From Alteriqipengyuania halimionae (GTDB lineage: Bacteria > Pseudomonadota > Alphaproteobacteria > Sphingomonadales > Sphingomonadaceae), in assembly GCF_009827575.1 (NCBI RefSeq), contig NZ_WTYR01000001.1, forward strand, positions 2,019,001 to 2,083,000: a stretch of 64,000 nucleotides of DNA. The letters run 5' to 3'. Under the pieces are notes generated by a model. It was not told the origin of the DNA. It saw only the letters and a program-made list of their open reading frames with translations, and did not search any database. Positions 28,259 through 37,039 of this stretch are shown here, one piece after another (position 1 is the stretch's first letter; the number at the start of each line of letters is the position of its first letter). The translations under genes and the position numbers were made by a program.

Positions 28259-28885
28259 CTAGCCCTTCCAGCCCCAGAACAGGCGGCAGGGCAGCACGTT
28301 GAGCGGTTCGAAACCGCTGTCGATCCGGTCGAAATGCGGCTCCATGAAGTCGCGCGCCGCGCTCGAGAACTGATATACCAGGAACGCGCCGCCCTTGCGG
28401 ATCACGCGGCCGGTGGCGGCGGCGATGCGTTCGCCCACCCCATCGGGCAGGGTCGAGAACGGCAGGCCCGAAAGCACGTAATCGGCATGGTCGTGCCCGT
28501 GCGCCTTGACGATCGCCTCGACATCCTCGGCCGAGCCGAGCACCGCGTGGAAACGGCTGTCGGTGATCGTGCGCTTCAGGTAGTCGATATAGAGCGGGTT
28601 GGTGTCGATCACGATCAGCGTGCCATCGCGTTTCAGCCGGTCGAGCACCGGCTGGCAGAACGTGCCGACGCCCGGACCATATTCGACGAACAGGTCGCAT
28701 TCGTTCCACTTCACGGGATCGAGCATCTTGTTCACGGTGAAGCGCGACGACGGAATGATCGAACCGACCATCACCGGCTCGCGCACGAATCCCTTGAAGA
28801 ACACGCCCCACGCGCCGAGCGTGCGTTCCAGTTTGCGGCGCAGACCACCCATAGGCGCCTCGCGCGCGGCATCACGACCGGACAT
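28259..28885 (-). CDS. SAM-dependent methyltransferase, phospholipid N-methyltransferase-like
   Basis: It is 208 residues long. The text REPVMVGSIIPSSRFTVNKML before the SAM motif LFVEYGPGVGTF, and YVLSGLPFSTLP in the motif IV position, match PmtA/COG3963-type phospholipid or rRNA-adenine-like methyltransferases. I use ATG 28885, which has GGGAG 5 bases upstream, over the GTG at 28897. If it is PmtA-like, it would methylate phosphatidylethanolamine toward phosphatidylcholine; this is an inference. Confidence 0.8.
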   Translation of the reverse strand: MSGRDAAREAPMGGLRRKLERTLGAWGVFFKGFVREPVMVGSIIPSSRFTVNKMLDPVKWNECDLFVEYGPGVGTFCQPVLDRLKRDGTLIVIDTNPLYIDYLKRTITDSRFHAVLGSAEDVEAIVKAHGHDHADYVLSGLPFSTLPDGVGERIAAATGRVIRKGGAFLVYQFSSAARDFMEPHFDRIDSGFEPLNVLPCRLFWGWKG

Positions 28886-28976
28886 ATAAACTCCCACATA
28901 CCCCGTTGCGGGGGCTGATTGGCAGGTGCGCGCCAGCGTTGCAAGGTCGCGCTGCGCGGCCTAGCTCAGAAATCCC

Positions 28977-30338
28977 ATGGCAGACCGCACCCCTTCCCCC
29001 GGCATCGACGCCTCGCACACCGCGATTCCGCGCGACCGGATGGCCCTGCTGTTCATGGTCATGCTCGTCACCGCGGCGGGCAATACGGCGATGCAATCGG
29101 TAATGCCGTCGATCGGCACCGCGCTGGGTGTCGAGGATGTGTGGATCAGCCTCGCCTATAGCTGGTCGGCGCTGTTGTGGGTCATGACCGCCCCCTATTG
29201 GGCCTCGCGCAGCGACCGGCGCGGACGCAAGGCGATGATGGCGCTGGGCCTGGGCGGGTTCATCGCCAGCTTCACGCTGTGCGGCCTCATCCTGTGGTTC
29301 GGCCTCAACGGATGGCTCGGCGCGACCGCGACGCTGCTGCTGTTCGCCGCGTTCCGCTCGTTCTACGGCGGTCTCGGTTCGGCTGCGCCGCCGGCGGTGC
29401 AGGCCTATGTCGCCAGCCGCACGCCCCGCGCCAACCGTACGCGCGTGCTGGCGCTGATCGCATCGAGCTTCGGCCTCGGCACCGTGATCGGCCCGGCGAT
29501 CGCGCCGCTGCTGATCTTCCCGGTGGTCGGGCTGATCGGCCCGTTCATCGCCTCCGCGCTGATCGGCATTGCGGTGCTGGCGCTGCTGCGGCTCCGCCTG
29601 CCCAATGACGATCCCGCCTATGCTGCCAAAAGCCGGGTGGTGAGCGCGCCGTTCAGCGCCGGATCGAACCCGCGAATGGGCGAGGAAGACAACGAGTATG
29701 ACGGCGTCGTCGCTGGCGTGGTGCCCGATCCCGATCCGCCCAAGCTCTCGTGGCGCGACCGGCGGCTGCGCCCGTGGCTGATCGCCGGCCTGATCGGCGG
29801 CCATGCGCAGGCGGCGATCCTGGGCCTGATCGGCTTTCTCATCCTCGACCGGTTGGGCCTGCGCGCCACGCCCGAGCTCGGTGCCGCACCGACAGGGCTC
29901 GTCCTCATGGCCGGGGCGTTTGCCACGCTGCTGGCGCAATGGGGCCTGATTCCCATGCTGACGCTCGGCCCGCGCGGATCGACGCTGTGGGGCATGGCGC
30001 TCGCGCTGGTCGGGGTACTCACCATCGCGGTGGCCGACGACCTGCACACGATCGCGCTCGGCTTCTCGGTCGCGTCGCTCGGCTTCGGCCTGTTCCGGCC
30101 CGGCTTTACGTCAGGAGCCTCGCTCGCCGTATCGCGCGCCGAGCAAGGCCAAGTCGCGGGCATCGTCGCCTCGCTCAGCGGCGCGGCCTATATCCTAGCA
30201 CCGGCGCTCGGCGTGTGGCTCTACAACCACGATCCGGTGGTCGGCTTCGGCGTGATCGCCGGACTGTGCGTCGCGGTGCTGGTGCTCGGCTGGCGCGGAA
30301 TTGGCTCGGACGAGGTGTTCGACGACGCCGACGACTGA
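28977..30338 (+). CDS. MFS transporter (TetA-like)
   Basis: It is 453 residues long with twelve hydrophobic segments. The loop 2-3 motif PYWASRSDRRGRKAMMALGL is the classical MFS motif A. A charged cytoplasmic loop lies in the middle (residues about 215-260). The text ARTPRANRTRVLALIASSFG follows helix 4. It resembles drug:H+ antiporter-1 pumps such as TetA, but has no diagnostic residue for tetracycline. It is divergent from the methyltransferase gene and convergent with arsC. Confidence 0.87.
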   Translation: MADRTPSPGIDASHTAIPRDRMALLFMVMLVTAAGNTAMQSVMPSIGTALGVEDVWISLAYSWSALLWVMTAPYWASRSDRRGRKAMMALGLGGFIASFTLCGLILWFGLNGWLGATATLLLFAAFRSFYGGLGSAAPPAVQAYVASRTPRANRTRVLALIASSFGLGTVIGPAIAPLLIFPVVGLIGPFIASALIGIAVLALLRLRLPNDDPAYAAKSRVVSAPFSAGSNPRMGEEDNEYDGVVAGVVPDPDPPKLSWRDRRLRPWLIAGLIGGHAQAAILGLIGFLILDRLGLRATPELGAAPTGLVLMAGAFATLLAQWGLIPMLTLGPRGSTLWGMALALVGVLTIAVADDLHTIALGFSVASLGFGLFRPGFTSGASLAVSRAEQGQVAGIVASLSGAAYILAPALGVWLYNHDPVVGFGVIAGLCVAVLVLGWRGIGSDEVFDDADD

Positions 30339-30342
30339 CCGG

Positions 30343-30687
30343 TCAGAGGATGTCCTCGACCTTTTCCTTCGGACGACACAGCCGCACGCCCTTCTCGGTT
30401 TCGACCAGCGGGCGTTCGATCAGGATCGGTTCCGCCACCATTGCGTCGAGCACCTCGTCGGCGCTGGCATCGGGCAGGCCGCGTTCCTCGGCATCGGTGC
30501 CGCGCAGGCGCAGGCCTTCATTGGGCGTGATCCCGGCATCGGCATAAAGCTGGGCGAGCTTTTCGCGGGTAGGCGGATTCTTGAGATACTCGACCACGGT
30601 CAGCTCGACATCATCGCGTTCCTCGAGGATCGCCTTGGTGTTGCGCGAAGTGCCGCATTTCGGATTGTGCCAGATCGTCGCCTTCAT
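30343..30687 (-). CDS. arsC: ArsC-family arsenate reductase (glutaredoxin-type)
   Basis: This small 114-residue protein of the thioredoxin fold has the catalytic Cys11 in NPKCGTSRNT. The basic residues expected for oxyanion binding are present in LRLRGTD and ERPLVE. It would reduce arsenate to arsenite using glutathione/glutaredoxin. No arsB, arsR or acr3 gene is nearby, so it may instead be one of the ArsC-like proteins of unclear role. Confidence 0.88.
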   Translation of the reverse strand: MKATIWHNPKCGTSRNTKAILEERDDVELTVVEYLKNPPTREKLAQLYADAGITPNEGLRLRGTDAEERGLPDASADEVLDAMVAEPILIERPLVETEKGVRLCRPKEKVEDIL

Positions 30688-30775
30688 TTTCGCTCTCCAT
30701 AAATGGGCTATCCCAACCGTGCCCGCGCCCTAGCCGGACGCCCGATCGACGCCAAGTGCGATTGGCGGGTTGCTT

Positions 30776-30791
30776 TTGCGACTCATTATCA
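30776..30791 (-). promoter_or_regulatory. Fur-like operator, site A
   Basis: On the minus strand this reads TGATAATGAGTCGCAA. It matches site B (30808-30823) and site C (34195-34210) at TGATAA and TCGCAA. Sites A and B face each other with centres 32 bp apart, and together they lie just upstream of the receptor start at 30833. The GATAATGA core resembles Fur boxes. Confidence 0.65.
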
Positions 30792-30807
30792 CTAGCCGAT
30801 GGTTTAT

Positions 30808-30823
30808 TGATAACGACTCGCAA
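30808..30823 (+). promoter_or_regulatory. Fur-like operator, site B
   Basis: TGATAACGACTCGCAA on the plus strand, an inverted near-copy of site A (two differences out of 14 in the shared core). It ends 9 bp before the receptor ATG, so bound protein would cover the ribosome binding region or promoter. Confidence 0.65.
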
Positions 30824-30832
30824 CAGGATGCC

Positions 30833-33079
30833 ATGACCCTTCACCCACTCCGCACCGCTCTCTTGCTGACCTGCGCCTTGTCGCCTTCCGCGCTCATCGC
30901 TGCGGAGGATGCTCCGCCGCCGGAGGGTGCCGAATCCGATACGCAGATCGTGATCACCGCAACGCGCACCCCGGTCGAAGCCGAAGACGTTCCGGCGACC
31001 GTCACCGTGATCGATGCCGAACAGATCGCCGACGAGCTGGTGACCGACATCAAGGACCTGGTGCGCTACGAACCCGGCGTATCGGTACCGCGCCGCCCGG
31101 CCCGCTTCGGCGCCGCGCTCGGCACCACCGGGCGGGCCCGCAATGAGGATTTCGTGATTCGCGGGATCGGCGGCAATCGCGTGCTGATCCAAGTCGACGG
31201 CATCCGGACCCCGCAGGGCTTCACGTTCGGCGCACAGGAGGCGGGCCGCGGTGGATACACCGATGTCGGCCTGGTCAAGTCGGTCGAGATTCTACGCGGC
31301 CCCGCCTCTGCGCTTTACGGCAGCGACGGGCTGGCGGGCGCGATCAGCTTCACCACCAGCGATCCGGTCGACCTCGTCGATGCAGGCAACACGATCGGCG
31401 GCTTCGCCCGCGCGTCCTATTCGAGCGCCGACGAGGAGTTCGCCGAGACGGCGGCAGTGGCCGGCCTGTTCGGCGATGTCTCGGCCATGCTCGCCTATAC
31501 GCGCCGCGATTTTGCAGAGCTCGAGAACAAGGGCACGGTCGGCGGCATCGGCGAAAGCCGCACATTGCCCAACCCGCAGGATGGCGAGTCGAACGCCGTG
31601 CTCGGCAAGCTGGTGTGGGAGGGCGGCGCGCACCGCCTCCGGCTGACCGGCGAGTATATCGAGAGCGAAGTCGATACCGATGTGTTGTCTGGCCAAGGGC
31701 CGCAATTCCTGTTCGGCCCCAGCCCGAGCTATACCGTCGACGACCTGACCGCCCACGACACGACCAAGCGTGGCAGGGTGTCGCTCGACTGGACCTATTC
31801 CGGCTCCGCGAGCGGCGAGGGCGTGATCGATTACGCCCATCTCGCCGCCTATTACCAGAGCGGCGAGGACGTCCAGTTCACCGACGAGGATCGCTCTCCC
31901 ATAGGCGCCACACCGCGCCCCGATCGCGAGCGGCTCAACACGTTCGAGAACGAAGTCTTCGGCCTTGCCGCCGAAGCCCGCAGCGTGCTCGGCAGCGATG
32001 CGTTCCGCGCCACGCTGGCGCTGGGCGGAGACGTCAGTTTCACCCGCCAGGAAGGCCTGCGCGACGGGACCGAACCCCCGGCGGGCGAAGTCTATCCGAC
32101 CCGGGCCTTCCCGGCGACCGACTTCATGCTGGGCGGCGTGTTCCTGGCCAGCGAATTCGCGCTGTTCGATGGAGCGCTGACGATCTTCCCGGCACTGCGG
32201 TTCGACTTCTACGATCTCGATCCGACCGACGATCCGCTGCTGCCGGGCTTTGCCGGCGCGGCGCAAAGCGACAGCCGCGTTTCGCCCAAGCTGGGTGTGA
32301 CAGCACGCCTCGCCGAAGACGTCGTCGCGTTCGGCAATTACGCGCAGGGCTTCCGCGCGCCCACGCCGTTCCAGGTCAACAATTTCTTCGAGAACCTGGC
32401 CTATGGCTACACCTCGCTGCCCAATCCCGACCTGGGGCCCGAGCGGAGCGAAAGCTGGGAAGGCGGCGTGCGCTATGCGGGCGATACGCTCTCGCTCCAG
32501 GTGGTCGGGTTCGCCGCCGAATACGAGGATTTCATCAGCCAGCAGGTGGTCGGCGGATCGTTCACCCCGTCCGACCCGGCGCAATACCAATATGTGAACT
32601 ACGATTCGGTCGAGATCAGCGGGGTCGAGGCCAAGGCCGGCCTGCGGTTCGACAACGGCGTCCACGGGCGCTTCGCGATCGCCTATGCCGATGGCGAAAT
32701 CACCACGCCGGGCTCGGACCCGCGGCCGCTCGATTCGATCGATCCGCTGAACCTCGTCGCGGGGATCGGCTATGCCGCGCCCGGCGGAAGCTTCGGCGGC
32801 GAACTGATCGTCATCCACCACACCCGCAAGGATATCGAAGACACGATCGATGCCTGCAGCACCGAATGCTACCGGCCCGGTGCGTTCCTGGTCGTCGATG
32901 CGACGGCCTATCTCGCGATCACCGATGCGCTGAAGCTGCGCGCCGGGATCTTCAACATCACCGATGAAAAATACGCCTACTGGCAGGACGTTCGCGGCCT
33001 GTCGGCAACATCCAGCACGACCGACGCCTACACCCGGCCCGGTCGCAATGCGAGCGTCTCGCTCAGTTTCCGGTTCTAA
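30833..33079 (+). CDS. TonB-dependent receptor, hemoglobin/heme-receptor type
   Basis: This is an outer membrane gated barrel of 748 residues. A signal peptide is present (LLLTCALSPSALIAA). The plug domain starts at TQIVITATRTPVEAEDVPATV and carries IRGIGGNRVLIQVDG and ILRGPASALYGSDGLAGAISF. The barrel ends in a terminal Phe (SVSLSFRF). The family text FRAP and NPDL of heme receptors is present, but the His usually found between them is missing (see findings). The start ATG 30833 follows directly after a pair of Fur-like sites. Confidence 0.9.
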   Translation: MTLHPLRTALLLTCALSPSALIAAEDAPPPEGAESDTQIVITATRTPVEAEDVPATVTVIDAEQIADELVTDIKDLVRYEPGVSVPRRPARFGAALGTTGRARNEDFVIRGIGGNRVLIQVDGIRTPQGFTFGAQEAGRGGYTDVGLVKSVEILRGPASALYGSDGLAGAISFTTSDPVDLVDAGNTIGGFARASYSSADEEFAETAAVAGLFGDVSAMLAYTRRDFAELENKGTVGGIGESRTLPNPQDGESNAVLGKLVWEGGAHRLRLTGEYIESEVDTDVLSGQGPQFLFGPSPSYTVDDLTAHDTTKRGRVSLDWTYSGSASGEGVIDYAHLAAYYQSGEDVQFTDEDRSPIGATPRPDRERLNTFENEVFGLAAEARSVLGSDAFRATLALGGDVSFTRQEGLRDGTEPPAGEVYPTRAFPATDFMLGGVFLASEFALFDGALTIFPALRFDFYDLDPTDDPLLPGFAGAAQSDSRVSPKLGVTARLAEDVVAFGNYAQGFRAPTPFQVNNFFENLAYGYTSLPNPDLGPERSESWEGGVRYAGDTLSLQVVGFAAEYEDFISQQVVGGSFTPSDPAQYQYVNYDSVEISGVEAKAGLRFDNGVHGRFAIAYADGEITTPGSDPRPLDSIDPLNLVAGIGYAAPGGSFGGELIVIHHTRKDIEDTIDACSTECYRPGAFLVVDATAYLAITDALKLRAGIFNITDEKYAYWQDVRGLSATSSTTDAYTRPGRNASVSLSFRF

Positions 33080-33091
33080 GGGAGGACACCA

Positions 33092-34126
33092 ATGAAACTC
33101 ACGAAAAATCTCATCCGGTCGGCGCTGCTTGCCACCGCGCTGGTCGGCACGCCGGCCATGGCCGACGGTCCGATCAAGGATCGCGGCGAAGCGGTCGAGC
33201 AAGCGCATTTCCAGCGCGACCGCGAAACCATCCTCGCCATGGCGGGCGACTACAAGGTGCGCTTCGACATGCAGGAATCGACCCCGTGGATGGACGGCTA
33301 CGAACCGCTCGATCGCAAGATTTCGGGCGGCTATGAATCTGTCCGCGTGATCGAGGATACCGGAACCAGGATCGTTCTCCAGCACCTGCTCGTGGTCGGC
33401 GACGAGGGCGAGGAATTCGTCATCAAGCATTGGCGGCAGGACTGGGAATACGAACCGGAAAAGATCCTCACCTATACCGGGCCCGACACATGGGAATGGG
33501 TCGAAATGCCCGAGCGGCTGCGCAACGGGCGCTGGTCGCAAACCGTCTATCAGGTCGATGACAGCCCCCGCTATGCCGGATGGGGCGAATGGCAGGACAG
33601 CCAGGGCATTCGCCGCTGGCGCTCCAACTGGACCACGCGGCCGCTCGCCCGCCGCGATGCGGTGCGCGATCCGGTCTACGATCGCTATGAAGGGATCAAC
33701 CGCCATCAGCTGACCCCCACCGGCTGGATCCACTGGCAGGACAACACCAAGATGATGCCCGATGCCAATGCCGAAGACGGGCTGGCCCCGGTGGTGCAGG
33801 AATACGTTCTCAACACCTACACCCGCTTCGATGGCTACAACACCGGCGCCGCCGATGCCTATTGGGCGGCGACCAGGGATTACTGGAAAGCCGTGCGCGG
33901 CATGTGGGACGAGGTCGCCGCGGCCAATGGCGGCATCACCATTGCCGAGGAAGCGCAGACCGGCACCGTCATCAGCGGGCGCCTGCTGACCATGGGCAAC
34001 GCGATCCAGGCGGGCGAGATGAGCGAGGCCGACGCGATCGCCGAAGCACGCACACTCATCACCGAAGCCACCGCGCCCGGCGTTGCGGCCGCGGCGAAGG
34101 TCGCGGGCGCGAACGGAGACTATTGA
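33092..34126 (+). CDS. secreted DUF6607-type protein
   Basis: It is 344 residues long with a signal peptide (LLATALVGTPAMA). The conserved-looking blocks LQHLLVVGDEGEEFVIKHWR, RWSQTVYQVDDSPRYAG and NRHQLTPTGWIHWQDNTK match the family I know as DUF6607, of unknown function and often encoded beside iron or heme receptors. The start lies 12 bp after the receptor stop, with GGGAGGA as ribosome binding site, so it is in the same operon and probably shares iron control. It is rich in Trp, which might suit a ligand-binding or lipocalin-like role. Confidence 0.8.
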   Translation: MKLTKNLIRSALLATALVGTPAMADGPIKDRGEAVEQAHFQRDRETILAMAGDYKVRFDMQESTPWMDGYEPLDRKISGGYESVRVIEDTGTRIVLQHLLVVGDEGEEFVIKHWRQDWEYEPEKILTYTGPDTWEWVEMPERLRNGRWSQTVYQVDDSPRYAGWGEWQDSQGIRRWRSNWTTRPLARRDAVRDPVYDRYEGINRHQLTPTGWIHWQDNTKMMPDANAEDGLAPVVQEYVLNTYTRFDGYNTGAADAYWAATRDYWKAVRGMWDEVAAANGGITIAEEAQTGTVISGRLLTMGNAIQAGEMSEADAIAEARTLITEATAPGVAAAAKVAGANGDY

Positions 34127-34194
34127 GACCGAGGCGGGCGGCGATCGGGGCGGCCACGTGGTTGTGCCGATCGTCGCCCGCAAGGGCTTGTACA

Positions 34195-34210
34195 TGATAA
34201 TCGCTCGCAA
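34195..34210 (+). promoter_or_regulatory. Fur-like operator, site C
   Basis: TGATAATCGCTCGCAA shares TGATAA and CTCGCAA with site B. It lies 60 bp upstream of the second TonB-dependent receptor. This supports a common regulator for both receptors. Confidence 0.65.
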
Positions 34211-34270
34211 TAGAGCGCGGCGAACGATTCGCGATCGGGCGGATCGATATCATTGGAATGGCTCTCTAAA

Positions 34271-36400
34271 ATGTACCTTCGCGCCGCCGCCTCGACGCTC
34301 GCCCTTACCGCCATGCTCGCGTCCGGAGCCGCTCATGCGCGCGATGCCGAGCCGTCAGCCGACGCGCCCGCAGCCCAATCGGGCAGCGATCCCGACTACG
34401 CACCGGGCAACCTCACCATCCTCGGCAAGCGCGATACCTATGCCGAGGATGACGGATCGACCGCGACCAAGACGCCGACTCCGCTGATCGACGTGCCGCA
34501 GACGGTCAATGTGCTGACCGAAGACCTGCTGAACGATCTGAATGCGACCCGGCTCGACCAGGCGCTTCGCTTCGTGCCGGGCATCAGTCTCGAAACCGGC
34601 GAAGGCCACCGCGACGAAGTCTTCATCCGCGGACAGGAAACCAGCGCCGACTTCTATCTCGACGGGTTGCGCGACGATGCGCAATATTACCGTCCGCTCT
34701 ACAATATCGAGCGCGTCGAAGTGCTGAAGGGTCCTAACGCGCTGATCTTCGGCCGCGGCGGCGGCGGCGGCGTGGTCAACCGCGTCAGCAAGGTCGCCAA
34801 TCGCGGCGATGCGTTCACCCGGCTCGAAGGATCGGTCGACAGCTTCGGCGCCTTCCATGGCGCGGTCGATGCCAATTTGCCGTTCGGCGCCGATAGCGGC
34901 GCGCGGGTCAATGCGATCTACCAGGAGTTCGACAGCCATCGCCAGTTCTACGGCGGCCGCTTCATCGGCATCGCGCCGACCGCAACCATCGGCCTAGGAA
35001 CCGGAGCCGCGCTGACGCTGAATTACAGCTATGACGACGATGAGCGGCTGACCGATCGCGGCGTCCCCTCGCTCGGCGGCCGCCCGATCGAAGGCTATGA
35101 CGAGACGCTGTTCGGAAGCCGCGAGTTCAACCATGCCGAAGTGCAGGCCCACAATGCCCGCGCCCGGCTCGATCTGGAACTGTCGCCCGCGCTGACCGCC
35201 AATGCCTCGCTCAAATTCGCCGACTTCGACAAGGTCTACGCCAATGTCGTGCCCTCCTCCGCCACCGCCACCACGGTGACGCTGGGCGGCTATCAGGACC
35301 AGACCGAGCGCCGCAACTGGATCGGCCAGGGCAATCTCGTCTACGATATCGCGGGTGAAGGCTACGAGCTGATGCTGCTCGGCGGCGTCGAGGCCGCCTG
35401 GCAGGACACCCGCAACGGCCGCAACGGGATTGAATTCGCCAGCGCCACCGGCCCGGTTTCCCGCGTGACCATACCGCTGGCGCAGACGCTGGCCATCCCC
35501 GCCGTGTCGACCACTCCGCTGACCCGCAACCGGCAATCTGATCTGTCGACCCAGTCGGCCTATGCCCAGGCCCAGCTCGATATCGGGAGCGCTTTCGAAG
35601 TGATCGCGGGCCTGCGTTACGATCGCTTCGACCTCGAAACCACCGATCTGATCGGCGGCGGTACGATCGCGCGCGAGGACGAGATGGTCAGCCCGCGCGC
35701 AGGCGTGGTCTATCACCCGGCAGAGGGCGTCTCGCTCTATGCCAGCTACGCGCAGAGCTTCCTCCCGCAATCGGGCGACCAGTTCTACGCGCTGTCGACC
35801 ACCACCGCCGCGCTCGAGCCGGAGAAGTTCGAAAATATCGAAGTGGGCGCGAAATGGGCACCTGCGGCAGACCTGTTCGTGACCGCCGCCGTGTTCCAGC
35901 TCGATCGCTCGAACACCCGCGCCGCCGATCCTGCCGATCCGGCCGTCACCGTGCCGACCGGTGCGAGCCGGGTGCGCGGCGTCGAGCTGTCGGTGGCGGG
36001 CGAGCTGGCCGACCGGCTGCAGGTCAATCTCGGCTATACCTATCTCGATGGCGAGATCACCAGCGACAGCGATTTCGCCGCTGCCGGGACGCGCCTCCAG
36101 CAATTGCCCGAGCATCACGTCGCGGCCTGGGCGCGCTACGATCTGACCGACAATTTTGGCTTCGGTGCCGGGTTGATCGCCCAATCCGACCAGTATGCGA
36201 GCTTCAGCAATGCCGTGACGCTGCCCGGCTATGCCCGCGTCGACCTCGCGGTGTTCTGGAACCCGACCGAGCGTTTGTCGCTGCAGGCCAATGTCGAGAA
36301 CCTGTTCGACGAGACCTATTACGCCTCGGCCCATGGCGACAACAACATCCAGCCCGCGCGCCCGCTCAATGCCAGCGTGACCGCGCGGATCCGGTTCTAG
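34271..36400 (+). CDS. TonB-dependent siderophore receptor (catecholate/Fiu-like)
   Basis: This is an outer membrane receptor of 709 residues. A signal peptide is followed by a plug with PTPLIDVPQTVNVLTEDLL, RLDQALRFVPGISLETGEGH, DEVFIRGQETSADFYLDGLR and VEVLKGPNALIFGRGGGGGV. The barrel ends in VTARIRF with a terminal Phe. The plug is that of ferrichrome/catecholate siderophore receptors. The chosen start is ATG 34271; the in-frame TTG at 34253 is less likely. It is probably repressed under iron sufficiency through site C. Confidence 0.93.
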   Translation: MYLRAAASTLALTAMLASGAAHARDAEPSADAPAAQSGSDPDYAPGNLTILGKRDTYAEDDGSTATKTPTPLIDVPQTVNVLTEDLLNDLNATRLDQALRFVPGISLETGEGHRDEVFIRGQETSADFYLDGLRDDAQYYRPLYNIERVEVLKGPNALIFGRGGGGGVVNRVSKVANRGDAFTRLEGSVDSFGAFHGAVDANLPFGADSGARVNAIYQEFDSHRQFYGGRFIGIAPTATIGLGTGAALTLNYSYDDDERLTDRGVPSLGGRPIEGYDETLFGSREFNHAEVQAHNARARLDLELSPALTANASLKFADFDKVYANVVPSSATATTVTLGGYQDQTERRNWIGQGNLVYDIAGEGYELMLLGGVEAAWQDTRNGRNGIEFASATGPVSRVTIPLAQTLAIPAVSTTPLTRNRQSDLSTQSAYAQAQLDIGSAFEVIAGLRYDRFDLETTDLIGGGTIAREDEMVSPRAGVVYHPAEGVSLYASYAQSFLPQSGDQFYALSTTTAALEPEKFENIEVGAKWAPAADLFVTAAVFQLDRSNTRAADPADPAVTVPTGASRVRGVELSVAGELADRLQVNLGYTYLDGEITSDSDFAAAGTRLQQLPEHHVAAWARYDLTDNFGFGAGLIAQSDQYASFSNAVTLPGYARVDLAVFWNPTERLSLQANVENLFDETYYASAHGDNNIQPARPLNASVTARIRF

Positions 36401-36469
36401 GTCCCCAGAGAATTCGTTGAAGCGAGCCCCAAAGGCGCGGTGACAGCCCCGCCTTGCGATAATGAAGAG

Positions 36470-37018
36470 CTAGGCCTCCTCGCCCGGCGCGATCTCGAAA
36501 CCAGGCGCAGGCGCGGTGTCCGGCGTGGCTTCGGCTGGCGCAGGACGGGCTTCGACCCGGGGAATGCGCTGGCCGCTGGCGCGCAGGATAGCGCGCTTGA
36601 TACGCGGATAGGTACCGCACCGGCAAATATTGGGGATCGCCTCGGCGATCTGCTCTTCGCTCGGCCGCGGGCTGCGTGCGAGCAAGCCGACGATCGCCAT
36701 CACCACACCCGGGGTGCAGAAGCCGCACTGGATCGCGCCTTCATCGACCAGCGCCTGCTGGACCGGATGGAGCCCGCCGCGCGACAGGCCCTCGATCGTC
36801 TGCACGAAGCGCCCCTCGGCCTCTCCCAGTGTGACGAGGCACGACCTGAGCGCGGTGCCGTCGATCAGCACCATGCAGGATCCGCAATCCCCGTTACCGC
36901 AGCCATACTTGGTGCCGGTGAGGTTCGCCTCGTCGCGCAGCGCCCACAGCAGCGGGGTCTCGGGATCCATGTCGATCCCGAGCGGGCGGTCGTTGATGGT
37001 GAGCGGAACGGCGGCCAT
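36470..37018 (-). CDS. [2Fe-2S] subunit of a xanthine dehydrogenase-family enzyme (IorA-like), orphan
   Basis: It is 182 residues long. A plant-type ferredoxin domain has CGNGDCGSC and a later Cys. The second [2Fe-2S] domain has CGFCTPG and CRCGTYPRI. This is the small subunit of molybdenum hydroxylases (isoquinoline 1-oxidoreductase or aldehyde oxidase type). A Pro/Ala-rich tail of about 30 residues follows the second cluster. The large molybdopterin subunit is not in the neighbourhood. It lies 21 bp after the aldolase gene and so is probably co-transcribed with it. Confidence 0.88.
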   Translation of the reverse strand: MAAVPLTINDRPLGIDMDPETPLLWALRDEANLTGTKYGCGNGDCGSCMVLIDGTALRSCLVTLGEAEGRFVQTIEGLSRGGLHPVQQALVDEGAIQCGFCTPGVVMAIVGLLARSPRPSEEQIAEAIPNICRCGTYPRIKRAILRASGQRIPRVEARPAPAEATPDTAPAPGFEIAPGEEA

Positions 37019-37039
37019 TCGGGTCGGTCGGAGCCGGGC

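Noticed and set aside
30343..30687. An arsenic resistance operon around arsC
   Set aside because: No arsR, arsB/acr3 or arsH gene lies nearby. The adjacent MFS protein is convergent and not of a known arsenite exporter type.
31292..34210. A 972-residue open frame on the minus strand across the receptor and DUF6607 genes
   Set aside because: It is antisense to genes with clear signal peptides, plug motifs and homology. Long antisense frames are normal in GC-rich DNA, and its residue text (rich in Arg, Gly, Ala, His and Asp) is typical of such shadows.
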